From Candidatus Gottesmanbacteria bacterium RIFOXYB1_FULL_47_11 (GTDB lineage Bacteria > Patescibacteriota > Microgenomatia > UBA10105 > UBA927): a DNA stretch of 6,741 nucleotides. The notes beneath the pieces are model-generated. The model saw nothing but the letters and a program-made list of their open reading frames with translations. It had not been told where the DNA came from and made no database searches. Location of the stretch: assembly GCA_001779455.1 (NCBI GenBank), contig MFKE01000030.1, forward strand, positions 1 to 6,741. The letters are read 5' to 3'. The stretch's first letter is position 1. Each line of letters starts with the position of its first letter. Below are positions 1-5,243 of this stretch, piece after piece. A program made the translations under genes and the position numbers.

Positions 1-6
1 CGCAAA

Positions 7-40
7 TTTCCAAAAACGGAACTGTTTGGCTCGAACCTAT
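7..40. repeat. Possible divergent partial copy of the 78-bp intergenic repeat
   Basis: The stretch around ACGGAACT...CGAACCTAT resembles ACGGGACT...CGAACCTAT in the repeat copy at 3561-3638, with three extra bases between the two blocks. Only these short blocks match, so homology is uncertain. The left window edge prevents checking the flank. Confidence 0.25.
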
Positions 41-55
41 GAGAGAATTCGTAAA

Positions 56-74
56 TTGCGCCTTGCAGGCGCAA
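56..74 (-). other. Second hairpin beyond the tRNA operon terminator
   Basis: Perfect 7-bp inverted repeat TTGCGCC / GGCGCAA with a 5-base loop. On the minus strand it is followed by only three T residues. It may be a backup terminator behind the stronger one at 89-123, or a terminator for something arriving on the plus strand from outside the window. An alternating GC tract (81-88) lies between the two hairpins. Confidence 0.35.
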
Positions 75-88
75 AAAATCGCGCGCGC

Positions 89-123
89 AAAAAATAATTG
101 CCATGATTTATCAATCATGGCAA
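89..123 (-). terminator. Rho-independent terminator of the tRNA-Arg/tRNA-Lys operon
   Basis: On the minus strand an 11-bp perfect stem (TTGCCATGATT / AATCATGGCAA) closes a GATA tetraloop and is followed at once by TTATTTTTT. It lies about 130 bases beyond the 3' end of tRNA-Lys, with no other minus-strand gene between. It therefore most likely ends the tRNA transcript. Confidence 0.8.
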
Positions 124-206
124 AAAAAGTCGGCTCGAACTTCTTTTTAATGAATCGGCGGCTCCCGGCGAATTTGAATTATGCCTTTGCAGCGCTGTCT
201 GCGGAG

Positions 207-230
207 GGGGGCGCAGCCAGCGCTGCCCCC
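207..230 (-). other. GC-rich hairpin in the tRNA operon 3' trailer
   Basis: GCAGC (213-217) pairs with GCTGC (222-226) around the loop CAGC. The stem is extended by G and C runs on either side with one bulged C. The motif AGCGCTG occurs here and again at 191-197. The element sits 26 bases beyond the encoded CCA of tRNA-Lys and has no U-tract, so it is not a normal terminator. It could be a processing or stability element, or part of a small RNA in the trailer (124-252). No protein gene is credible in this trailer. Confidence 0.4.
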
Positions 231-252
231 ACTTCCAACTCGATTTCTTTTT

Positions 253-327
253 TGGTGAGCGCGCCGGGATTCGAACCCAGAACCAATTGCTTAAGAGGCA
301 ATTGCTCTACCGTTGAGCTACGCGCCC
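253..327 (-). tRNA. tRNA-Lys(CUU), CCA encoded
   Basis: All four arms fold. The acceptor GGGCGCG pairs with CGCGCUC (one G-U), the D stem is GCUC/GAGC, and the anticodon stem AUUGC/GCAAU has the loop CUCUUAA. The T stem CUGGG/CCCGG has the loop UUCGAAU. The anticodon CUU reads lysine AAG codons. The discriminator is A and CCA is encoded in the DNA (253-255). It is the second gene of a two-tRNA transcript, starting one base after the CCA of tRNA-Arg. Confidence 0.96.
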
Positions 328-328
328 G

Positions 329-405
329 TGGCGCGCCTGGAGGGAATTGAACCCCCGACCCTCTCGTCCGAAGCGAGATGCTCTAATCCGCTGAGCTACA
401 GGCGC
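329..405 (-). tRNA. tRNA-Arg(UCG), CCA encoded
   Basis: The acceptor GCGCCUG pairs perfectly with CAGGCGC. The D stem is GCUC/GAGC, the anticodon stem UCUCG/CGAGA has the loop CUUCGGA, and the T arm has a UUCAAUU loop. The anticodon UCG reads the arginine codon CGA. The discriminator is G, followed by an encoded CCA (329-331). It is the first gene of the pair with tRNA-Lys. The single base between the two tRNAs means the 3' end of one and the 5' end of the next must be matured by closely coupled cuts. Confidence 0.96.
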
Positions 406-415
406 AATCAACGCA

Positions 416-424
416 ATTATATCA
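416..424 (-). promoter_or_regulatory. Extended -10 promoter of the tRNA-Arg/tRNA-Lys operon
   Basis: TGATATAAT on the minus strand, a perfect -10 hexamer with the upstream TG of an extended -10. Ten bases separate it from the first base of tRNA-Arg, giving a 5' leader of only a few bases. No good -35 is visible at 16-18 bases upstream. Confidence 0.75.
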
Positions 425-466
425 GGTTTTACCGTTTTGTTGACGTTTTATGGAAGGGCAAGCAGG

Positions 467-2155
467 TTAATGAAGCTCGCTTTTGCGTTCTTTGAGATAC
501 TGGCTCCAACTTTCGATGAAGTCAAAGACGACGACCATCGGCGTTTCGATGAGAAACGTAAAAAGGATGGCGATAACATTGTATTCTTTCCACTTGGCAG
601 CCAGAAACGATCCGATACGTGCAATCGGTACAGAAACCATGTCCAGGAGAAATTCCCATACGCTTGAGCGGTCATCAACGGAGAGCTCCTTGGACTTGTT
701 GCGGATAAGGACAGCGGCGAAGAACGTCAGTGCGATCGTAAAGGTATCGAAAAGCACCGATGTGATGGGGAGCCGTGCGATATAAAAGACGTAGCCCACG
801 CCTCCCAGCACGCCGAACATCATGACCATATACAGGATGGCCATAATCAATGATACGACGGAATTACTCTGTCTTTTGAGATAGACGTCGAAGTGCTTGG
901 TTCGTTCGTCGCTATACATAAACTGGTACACGGCTTTCTTGACCCGTTCGATGTTATCCGCAGCCGGAGGGTGGATAATGGAGACGAGCGCAAACATGAC
1001 GGCCGTCGGCACGACAAAATCGATAATCGCGGTAAACAAGTTAAATCCCTCATAAAACCATGACGCCATAGGGACTTCAATGATAAAGAACGTTACCCAG
1101 TTGGAGAGGAATACCGAAAGTGTCGAAAAAATAGCCAGTCGTACCAGACGGGTTTTTAAAGACGCGTACCGTTTTTCGTAGACCTCGACAAGATGATCGG
1201 TAAGGGCAGTTTTATTGGAGAGAATACCAACCAGTTTTTCCGGAGTTTCTTTATACTGTTCCATGATATCTCCGATGAGCATGAAGACGGCATCCGTCCG
1301 TTCACAGATGGTATAGAGTTGGCGGCTAACGGGATGCTCAAGTACCTGTTCACTCGAAAGCCATACCCGGGGAACCTCGGTTGCCAGCCGTGCAAGAAGC
1401 GTTGCCTCCGGCGCCCCCCAGCCCGGGTAGCTGTGCTTCAGCAGCTCATAGAGGATGAAGTGATCGTCCAGATCAAAGAGCGTTCGGCAGGTTGCGATAA
1501 ATATATGCGTTTTCTTTTCCTGGTCACTGAGAGATCCCTGGGGCAGAATTCGGATGCGGCCCGTAAGGGACTCCGTCATTGTCTGAATAAGCGCGCGTTC
1601 CTTGACGGGATTTGTCAGAATTTCTTCTATTTCGCAGGCCGCCAGCTCGATAATGAAGGTTGCGAAATTTATTTTTCGCTTCAGTGGAATGAGATCAGGT
1701 GACGCAAACTCCGCATGGTCGATAATATAGAGGTATTTTTTGAGCGCATTTTCCACCGTAAGGACGGATTCTTTGGATACGTCATCGTTTGGCAGATGCC
1801 CTCCGCGGATGAGGTCGCTCGTTATTGAATAGGCCACCCTGTATGTATCGATGTCCGTCCGGATGGTGACGCCCGAAAGCTTGGGGAAGAGCGTCCGTTT
1901 GAGCGCGCGTTCGATGGCGCTTCTCCGCAGGACATTGTCGTCTTTCCAGTCGACGACTTTCCGGACCATTTCGTAAAACTTTGCAATTCGGGAGGCTATT
2001 TCGTCAACATGGATGGGCGTGACAACAATCTTAGCGCTTTTGAGCCCCTGCACATATGTTTTTGCCAAGCGTTCAAACTCAGGCGTTAAAGGGTGAATAT
2101 CTTCGCCGATAGGGGCAGTAGGTTTATCCTCAGGTTGTAGCGTAGGATCAGTCAC
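467..2155 (-). CDS. Uncharacterised 562-aa membrane protein with large N-terminal cytosolic region
   Basis: I do not recognise the family. Residues 1-335 are soluble, charged and probably mainly helical. They begin with a Pro-rich tail and have no signal peptide. Hydrophobic segments lie at about 337-361, 371-396, 430-460, 462-484 and 525-545, so four or five membrane spans are likely. A charged loop (about 397-429) separates two pairs, and the tail is Lys-rich. The start codon is GTG: no other start lies between it and the upstream in-frame TGA at 2201, and the next Met is residue 63. The GTG lies seven bases after an extended -10 (TGATATACT) with no Shine-Dalgarno sequence, so the mRNA is probably leaderless. 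The stop is TAA. Base composition is more GC-rich than the small genes upstream, which suggests resident genome. A sensor or scaffold role is possible, but nothing in the sequence shows one. Confidence 0.85.
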   Translation of the reverse strand: MTDPTLQPEDKPTAPIGEDIHPLTPEFERLAKTYVQGLKSAKIVVTPIHVDEIASRIAKFYEMVRKVVDWKDDNVLRRSAIERALKRTLFPKLSGVTIRTDIDTYRVAYSITSDLIRGGHLPNDDVSKESVLTVENALKKYLYIIDHAEFASPDLIPLKRKINFATFIIELAACEIEEILTNPVKERALIQTMTESLTGRIRILPQGSLSDQEKKTHIFIATCRTLFDLDDHFILYELLKHSYPGWGAPEATLLARLATEVPRVWLSSEQVLEHPVSRQLYTICERTDAVFMLIGDIMEQYKETPEKLVGILSNKTALTDHLVEVYEKRYASLKTRLVRLAIFSTLSVFLSNWVTFFIIEVPMASWFYEGFNLFTAIIDFVVPTAVMFALVSIIHPPAADNIERVKKAVYQFMYSDERTKHFDVYLKRQSNSVVSLIMAILYMVMMFGVLGGVGYVFYIARLPITSVLFDTFTIALTFFAAVLIRNKSKELSVDDRSSVWEFLLDMVSVPIARIGSFLAAKWKEYNVIAILFTFLIETPMVVVFDFIESWSQYLKERKSELH

Positions 2156-2162
2156 GCTGTTA

Positions 2163-2171
2163 AGTATATCA
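2163..2171 (-). promoter_or_regulatory. Extended -10 promoter of the 562-aa membrane protein gene
   Basis: TGATATACT on the minus strand: a five-of-six -10 hexamer with an upstream TG. Seven bases separate it from the GTG start, which places +1 at or one base before the start codon. No -35 is recognisable at normal spacing. The promoter lies in the 45 bases after the TGA of the preceding gene. Confidence 0.55.
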
Positions 2172-2200
2172 GATTTAGCGTGCTGCCGGGTAGCAAGGCG

Positions 2201-2482
2201 TCAACCTTCCTTACGACGAAGTAATGGACGGCCATGCTCGTGGTCTCTCACAGTAAACCCTCCTCCGAGAATCGCTTTTTCGAGGGCATCTTGCAGCTGC
2301 ACACCCGCATCATTATCCGGTCCGATATAATGATCAATGTACGCTCTACCGGAAGGGGTTTCCCTAAAATCTAATATTCCCAAATCGCCGCCTCCATGGA
2401 GAACCAAAAACTGAACTTCACGGGGGGAAAGATAGTTTCGATCAAAACTGACGAATCCGTCATTTATTCGTATTTTGTCCAT
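2201..2482 (-). CDS. Hypothetical small protein, 93 aa
   Basis: This is a soluble, acidic-to-neutral protein of unknown function with no signal peptide or membrane segment. A Gly-rich turn (LHGGGDLG) precedes a short strand-like segment. The second half (about residues 55-80) looks helical, and the C terminus is basic (RPLLRRKEG). I chose the ATG at 2482; an upstream TTG at 2497 would add five residues (MLRCY). A canonical promoter at 2524-2552 predicts a leader of about 35 bases, the longest in this window, and the leader carries no Shine-Dalgarno sequence. The stop is TGA and lies in the same frame as the downstream 562-aa gene, 45 bases ahead of its GTG. I do not recognise a family. Confidence 0.65.
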   Translation of the reverse strand: MDKIRINDGFVSFDRNYLSPREVQFLVLHGGGDLGILDFRETPSGRAYIDHYIGPDNDAGVQLQDALEKAILGGGFTVRDHEHGRPLLRRKEG

Positions 2483-2523
2483 ATAACACCGCAACAATGA
2501 GTTATGTCGCTTTGGTACGCAGA

Positions 2524-2552
2524 ATAATACTACCGTCTCTATATACCGTCAA
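2524..2552 (-). promoter_or_regulatory. Promoter of the 93-aa gene (-35 and -10)
   Basis: TTGACG (2547-2552), 17-base spacer, TATTAT (2524-2529) on the minus strand. Expected start of transcription is near 2517. It lies in the gap after the nucleotidyltransferase-like gene, so the 93-aa gene has its own promoter. Confidence 0.65.
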
Positions 2553-2577
2553 TTACATGATCAAAAATTCTTGCGAC

Positions 2578-3126
2578 CTAGACGATTTCTAACTTACAAA
2601 AAGCGAGATGATTTGAGCGGTGAAACTCTATTACCTCTTTAGTTGATCCACCCTCTGTGCCAACGAACGTCATATCAAACTGTTTGGCGTATTTCACCAT
2701 CTCTCCTCTTAGGTTTGGAAATGCGAAGAGCTTGAATGGTGTATATAGCGCTTGGTGAGTTGTCAGAACGGGAGCAGACCCTTTTGGTGATTCGCGCATT
2801 ACATAAAAATTCGGATTATGCACTATTTGCTGAAATACGGCTTCAACAAAATCTGTACGCACCGTAGGTTTATCAGGGCAAACCACGAGGTCAATATCAT
2901 TATATTCAGGCCACAGAATATCCGCGCTTGAACCGACAGCGAGCGTACTAAGCGGTGTTCTCATGGCGCGTGCCACAGACAGTAAATGTTGGAGTAAAAA
3001 CATTAAATACGAGCGATTAACGGGGTGTAATCTATTGAAATATTCGGATGCTTGCACTTCTCCTGTTTGATGATATGGATAATCACGGTTTCCCCAACGA
3101 AGTTCAGGAGTTTCTAATTTAGTCAT
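2578..3126 (-). CDS. Nucleotidyltransferase-fold (pol beta superfamily) protein
   Basis: This 182-aa protein carries the signature of the polymerase-beta-like nucleotidyltransferase superfamily. A Gly-Ser-Ser turn (residues 65-67) is followed ten residues later by the Asp-x-Asp pair D77 and D79, in NDIDLVV. A third acidic residue, D141, lies in a strand-like segment (FDMTFVG), as expected for the third metal ligand. The superfamily transfers nucleotides to proteins, RNA or small molecules. The substrate cannot be read from the sequence. Small stand-alone members often pair with a HEPN protein in MNT/HEPN toxin-antitoxin modules, but neither neighbour looks like HEPN. Antibiotic adenylyltransferases are another relative. 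The ATG start lies 15 bases after TATTAT with no Shine-Dalgarno sequence, and the stop is TAG. No substitution is seen at the key positions, so it may be active. Confidence 0.8.
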   Translation of the reverse strand: MTKLETPELRWGNRDYPYHQTGEVQASEYFNRLHPVNRSYLMFLLQHLLSVARAMRTPLSTLAVGSSADILWPEYNDIDLVVCPDKPTVRTDFVEAVFQQIVHNPNFYVMRESPKGSAPVLTTHQALYTPFKLFAFPNLRGEMVKYAKQFDMTFVGTEGGSTKEVIEFHRSNHLAFCKLEIV

Positions 3127-3141
3127 AGAAGCGTTGTGTGT

Positions 3142-3147
3142 ATAATA
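3142..3147 (-). promoter_or_regulatory. -10 box of the nucleotidyltransferase-like gene
   Basis: TATTAT on the minus strand, 15 bases before the ATG, implies a leader of roughly eight bases. An overlapping alternative, TATACA (3139-3144), would shorten it to about five. The -35 at 17-base spacing is poor (TTTGTT). Confidence 0.45.
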
Positions 3148-3175
3148 CGAAGTTTCTTTACATCAACAAATGATA

Positions 3176-3514
3176 CTATTTTGATACTGTAATCCACACG
3201 TTACCATTGGGGACATGGGGACAGCGTTCCGTGGTCGCGCTGGATACACCTTCTGTTTGCATTGACGTAATGCGTTGAGCAAGATTGCACGTTGATGGTG
3301 CATCAGGTGGTACTTGGGTTGTGGCAACGTCGGGATATTCCTTGCTATCAAGCGCAGTTACACGAACGCCATCTTTATCTATTGTTAATAGCGTGCTTCG
3401 CCTAATCCAAAAACCACTTTGGTCTACGCTCTCCGCACTCATGCGTACACTAGGCGGTGTGGCAATGGGACATAATTGTGAACAAAGCGGTGGCCGTTCT
3501 TGACTAGTTGGCAT
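3176..3514 (-). CDS. Hypothetical protein, 112 aa, four cysteines
   Basis: Not recognised. The N-terminal 25 residues are rich in Pro, Ser and Cys (C11, C15). The middle (about 36-60, around RRSTLLTIDKDGVRV) looks like beta strands with a turn. The C-terminal half holds C76 and C98 and ends NVWITVSK. There is no clear signal peptide or membrane segment, so the cysteines may bind metal or form disulfides; neither is shown. Coding status is supported mainly by a strong promoter ending nine bases before the ATG, with TTGACT and TATACT boxes. The stop is TAG. An antisense frame on the plus strand (3285-3503) has no such support. Copy A of the intergenic repeat lies directly upstream of the -35. 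Confidence 0.6.
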   Translation of the reverse strand: MPTSQERPPLCSQLCPIATPPSVRMSAESVDQSGFWIRRSTLLTIDKDGVRVTALDSKEYPDVATTQVPPDAPSTCNLAQRITSMQTEGVSSATTERCPHVPNGNVWITVSK

Positions 3515-3523
3515 AAGAGCCGA

Positions 3524-3553
3524 AGTATAGAGCTAAATAGCGGGAAAAGTCAA
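3524..3553 (-). promoter_or_regulatory. Promoter of the 112-aa gene (-35 and -10)
   Basis: TTGACT (3548-3553), 18-base spacer, TATACT (3524-3529) on the minus strand. Nine bases separate the -10 from the ATG, so the mRNA leader would be about three bases. The 78-bp repeat begins seven bases upstream of the -35. Confidence 0.7.
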
Positions 3554-3560
3554 TATATTC

Positions 3561-3638
3561 TTTGGGTCCCCTACGGGACTCCATGCGAACCTATTTCATG
3601 CAGTATAGCCTCGAAACGGAATTATTGAGGGTGGCGTA
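3561..3638. repeat. 78-bp intergenic repeat, copy A
   Basis: Aligns without gaps to 5028-5105, with 64 of 78 bases identical. It carries a small hairpin at one end (GTCCC, loop CTAC, GGGAC; 3566-3579) and ends in the conserved block GGGTGGCGTA. Weak similarity continues to about 3661. It lies between the stop of the 125-aa gene and the promoter of the 112-aa gene, and I see no open reading frame that explains its conservation. Confidence 0.85.
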
Positions 3639-3662
3639 CATGCAGATAAAACTTTCGAAGAG

Positions 3663-4040
3663 TTACCCTGTATCTCTTGGGTGAAATAATGGCCCCGCGT
3701 GAAGGGAAGGGCCGCCATCAAGCCTGCGCCGTGCAGAACGATAATGGCTGTTTTTTTCTACACGTGCAAGTTGTCTTTCTGCCCAATCCACTTTAGCAGC
3801 AGACTCAAGTCGAGGTTCAGCTAAATTATATTGTTGATCAAGCTCAAGAAGTCTATCTTGTAAAACTTCATGGACAGCCAGTGCTCCATTCTCGACCGGT
3901 GTTAAAGAATTTAATCCAATTGCCGCTCGATGATCAATTTGTTCTCTTATTTTATTGGAGTAATCGGGCGGCATAAGCTCTTTTATTCTTGCCCTCTTAA
4001 AATTCCAAGTTCCCCACGCTGGTGCTTCACATTTTGCCAT
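3663..4040 (-). CDS. Hypothetical helical protein, 125 aa
   Basis: I do not recognise this protein. It is charged, soluble and probably mostly helical between residues 20 and 105, with many Glu, Arg, Lys and Gln. The segment SLTPVENGALAVHEVL (about 45-60) is followed by Leu-rich amphipathic stretches. The end (RRRLDGGPSL... to PRDTG) is basic and then Gly/Pro-rich, likely disordered. The ATG is firmly placed: a near-consensus promoter (TTGACA, 17 bases, TAATAT) puts +1 on the A of the ATG itself, so the mRNA is predicted to be leaderless. An inverted repeat touches the -35, which may mean regulation. The stop is TAA, 24 bases from repeat copy A. No partner gene is evident. Confidence 0.72.
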   Translation of the reverse strand: MAKCEAPAWGTWNFKRARIKELMPPDYSNKIREQIDHRAAIGLNSLTPVENGALAVHEVLQDRLLELDQQYNLAEPRLESAAKVDWAERQLARVEKNSHYRSARRRLDGGPSLHAGPLFHPRDTG

Positions 4041-4046
4041 GGGGGT

Positions 4047-4075
4047 ATATTATTCAAAACAAGTTGCTATGTCAA
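4047..4075 (-). promoter_or_regulatory. Strong promoter of the 125-aa gene, leaderless geometry
   Basis: TTGACA (4070-4075), a 17-base spacer and TAATAT (4047-4052) on the minus strand, then six bases (ACCCCC), then ATG. The consensus -35, ideal spacing and distance to the start make this the clearest protein-gene promoter in the window. Confidence 0.85.
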
Positions 4076-4095
4076 CCCTAATGAAGTTTTAGGGT
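4075..4095. promoter_or_regulatory. Inverted repeat touching the -35 of the 125-aa gene
   Basis: Perfect 7-bp inverted repeat ACCCTAA (4075-4081) / TTAGGGT (4089-4095) with a 7-base spacer. Its inner edge shares a base with the -35 hexamer. It could be an operator for a dimeric regulator or a hairpin. No U-tract follows it on either strand. Confidence 0.4.
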
Positions 4096-4105
4096 CCCTG
4101 GCTGG

Positions 4106-4134
4106 ATAAAGTTCGAACCACAGAGTGGCTTTAT
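4106..4134. other. Bulged hairpin in the gap between two orphan genes
   Basis: Outer arms ATAAAG / CTTTAT and inner arms CCAC / GTGG close the loop AGA, with TTCGAA unpaired on one side only. On the plus strand a CCCCTTTTTT run follows (4140-4149), so it could act as a weak plus-strand terminator, though no plus-strand gene precedes it. The palindrome GTTCGAAC at 4111 recurs at 4191, exactly 80 bases on. The rest of the gap 4041-4281 shows no gene. Confidence 0.4.
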
Positions 4135-4281
4135 GGTGTCCCCTTTTTTGTATAAGTAGATATGTTTAGTTGCTTCGAGCGGCAGAGGATGTTCGAACTT
4201 GTTTCTCAACATAAAATAACTTCCTTCTTACAAATATATAAATAAAGGAACAAGTATTTTTGCATGTGAATCCGGACGGAG

Positions 4282-4869
4282 CTATTTTGTTTGATGTACT
4301 AATAACGGCATGACCCAAAGATCTTCACTACCCCCCGTTTCTCCCTCCTCCCCGAGTTGATCATAGGAATACCAAGCCCCAAAATTGGGATTGACTATGC
4401 ACTCTAAAGCACCTGTAAATGTAGCAGTTCGTATTCTCTGATTAGATTTCAGGAGTCTTGTTCCTTTTGTTTCGAAATGAATGATATCCAGCTCAAGGTA
4501 ATCTCTGACTGTCCCAAGAATAAATTTTGAATTAGGAAGCCATTTTTGAACAGAAGACGTTAACCGATCGAGTTCCTCCATTTGTTCATTAATCCCCTTA
4601 TTGTTAGTTAACGGCAGAATTACTATTGAGGGATTGAAGCTAACTTTTTTGGGCGGAACGATTTTTTCAACCTCATGAAAAGAGAACTTACCCCAATCAG
4701 AACATGGTTGCCATATTTTCAAAAAGTCTGGATTCTCTTTTTGTAGATGCGAAAAGGATGCACCGGTTAGCTCATAGGTAAGCCACCCTCTCTGACGAAT
4801 CAACTCAAGGTCTCCCCGCGTGAAATCGGAAGAAATTATTTCTTTGGATTCTAGTGTACCTTTTAGCAT
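4282..4869 (-). CDS. Hypothetical protein, 195 aa, possible Patescibacteria-type orphan family
   Basis: A soluble mixed alpha/beta protein of unknown function. Notable segments are RGWLTYELTG near residue 28, a Trp-rich stretch (IWQPCSDW) near 52-60, and LPLTNNKGINEQ followed by a helical region near 85-110. The C-terminal half is rich in Gly and aromatic residues and ends SEDLWVMPLLV. From memory, similarly patterned proteins occur as unnamed families in Patescibacteria; I cannot confirm this here. I chose the ATG at 4869. A GTG at 4929 would add 20 residues, but it would place the promoter inside the coding region. The ATG lies eight bases after an extended -10 (TGATACAAT), giving a near-leaderless mRNA. 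The stop is TAG. Low GC and the private promoter fit the other small genes nearby. Confidence 0.75.
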   Translation of the reverse strand: MLKGTLESKEIISSDFTRGDLELIRQRGWLTYELTGASFSHLQKENPDFLKIWQPCSDWGKFSFHEVEKIVPPKKVSFNPSIVILPLTNNKGINEQMEELDRLTSSVQKWLPNSKFILGTVRDYLELDIIHFETKGTRLLKSNQRIRTATFTGALECIVNPNFGAWYSYDQLGEEGETGGSEDLWVMPLLVHQTK

Positions 4870-4877
4870 CGTGCACG

Positions 4878-4886
4878 ATTGTATCA
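4878..4886 (-). promoter_or_regulatory. Extended -10 promoter of the 195-aa gene
   Basis: TGATACAAT on the minus strand, eight bases before the ATG at 4869. A half-matching -35 (TTTAAT) sits at 17-base spacing. The position supports the inner ATG rather than the upstream GTG as the start. Confidence 0.55.
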
Positions 4887-4960
4887 CATGATGTAAATTG
4901 ATTAAAGACTTGGCACACCTGGTACGCACAAAATAACGTAGAAACAGAGGTGTTGCGGGT

Positions 4961-5013
4961 CACAACGTTGGAAATAATGCAATACGTTGTCTTGTTGTGA
5001 TCAATTTAACAAC
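4961..5013. other. Cluster of ACAAC/GTTGT inverted repeats
   Basis: ACAACG (4962-4967) pairs with CGTTGT (4985-4990), and TTGTT (4992-4996) pairs with AACAA (5009-5013). CAACGTTG is itself a palindrome. These dyads lie between the promoter of the 195-aa gene and repeat copy B. They could be protein-binding sites or the remains of a recombination site. No gene is seen in 4890-5027. Confidence 0.3.
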
Positions 5014-5027
5014 ATTTTGAGGCTAAT

Positions 5028-5105
5028 TTTGGTTCCCCTACGGGATTCCATACAAACCTGGTTTATGCAGAATAGGCTCGAAGCGAAAATGTTGCGGGTG
5101 GCGTA
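5028..5105. repeat. 78-bp intergenic repeat, copy B
   Basis: Gap-free partner of 3561-3638, 64 of 78 bases identical. The small hairpin near its left end (TCCC, loop CTAC, GGGA; 5034-5045) is kept although flanking bases differ. It lies 40 bases beyond the likely original end of the GNAT gene and about 140 bases upstream of the 195-aa gene promoter. Confidence 0.85.
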
Positions 5106-5144
5106 TAGGTGGATAGGTCTATAAAGAGGGCGTTTAAAACTTGA

Positions 5145-5243
5145 TTATGAGAGGAGCTTTCTCCATACGGGCGCATCTATTCCTTTAGCATAATAGTCTT
5201 TAGCGATAGCTATTGGTTTCCCAAATATTTTATTCCATGCACC
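5145..5243 (-). pseudogene. In-frame C-terminal continuation of the GNAT gene beyond its TGA
   Basis: After the TGA at 5244-5246 the same frame stays open for 32 codons to a TAA at 5145. The peptide (GAWNKIFGKPIAIA..., ending DAPVWRKLLS) reads like the normal C-terminal strand and tail of a GNAT enzyme, with spaced aromatic and Gly residues. Its codon use matches the upstream part. TGA is one transition from TGG, so the intact form was probably a 182-aa protein with Trp at position 150. Alternatives are a sequencing error, or translation of a shorter protein as encoded. Confidence 0.7.

Noticed and set aside
1..118. Minus-strand frame starting at an ATG in the terminator stem and running off the left edge
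   Set aside because: About 39 codons that begin inside the terminator hairpin and cross low-complexity T and GC tracts; no promoter fits.
39..495. Plus-strand open frames over the tRNA region
   Set aside because: They are translations across the two minus-strand tRNAs and the trailer hairpins, with no promoter or start signal.
1193..1702. 169-codon plus-strand open frame
   Set aside because: It lies antisense inside the well-supported 562-aa gene, has biased composition and no start signals.
2146..2156. Possible att repeat of the tRNA-His 3' end
   Set aside because: Only TCAGTCAC matches and it is in the opposite orientation, as expected by chance for an 8-mer.
4870..4929. Longer start (GTG at 4929) for the 195-aa protein
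   Set aside because: The extended -10 at 4878-4886 lies inside this stretch and the extra 20 residues look unlike the rest of the protein.
3561..5105. Classical integron attC sites
   Set aside because: I looked for the RYYYAAC ... GTTRRRY core pair around both repeat copies and found no convincing pair; no integrase is in the window.
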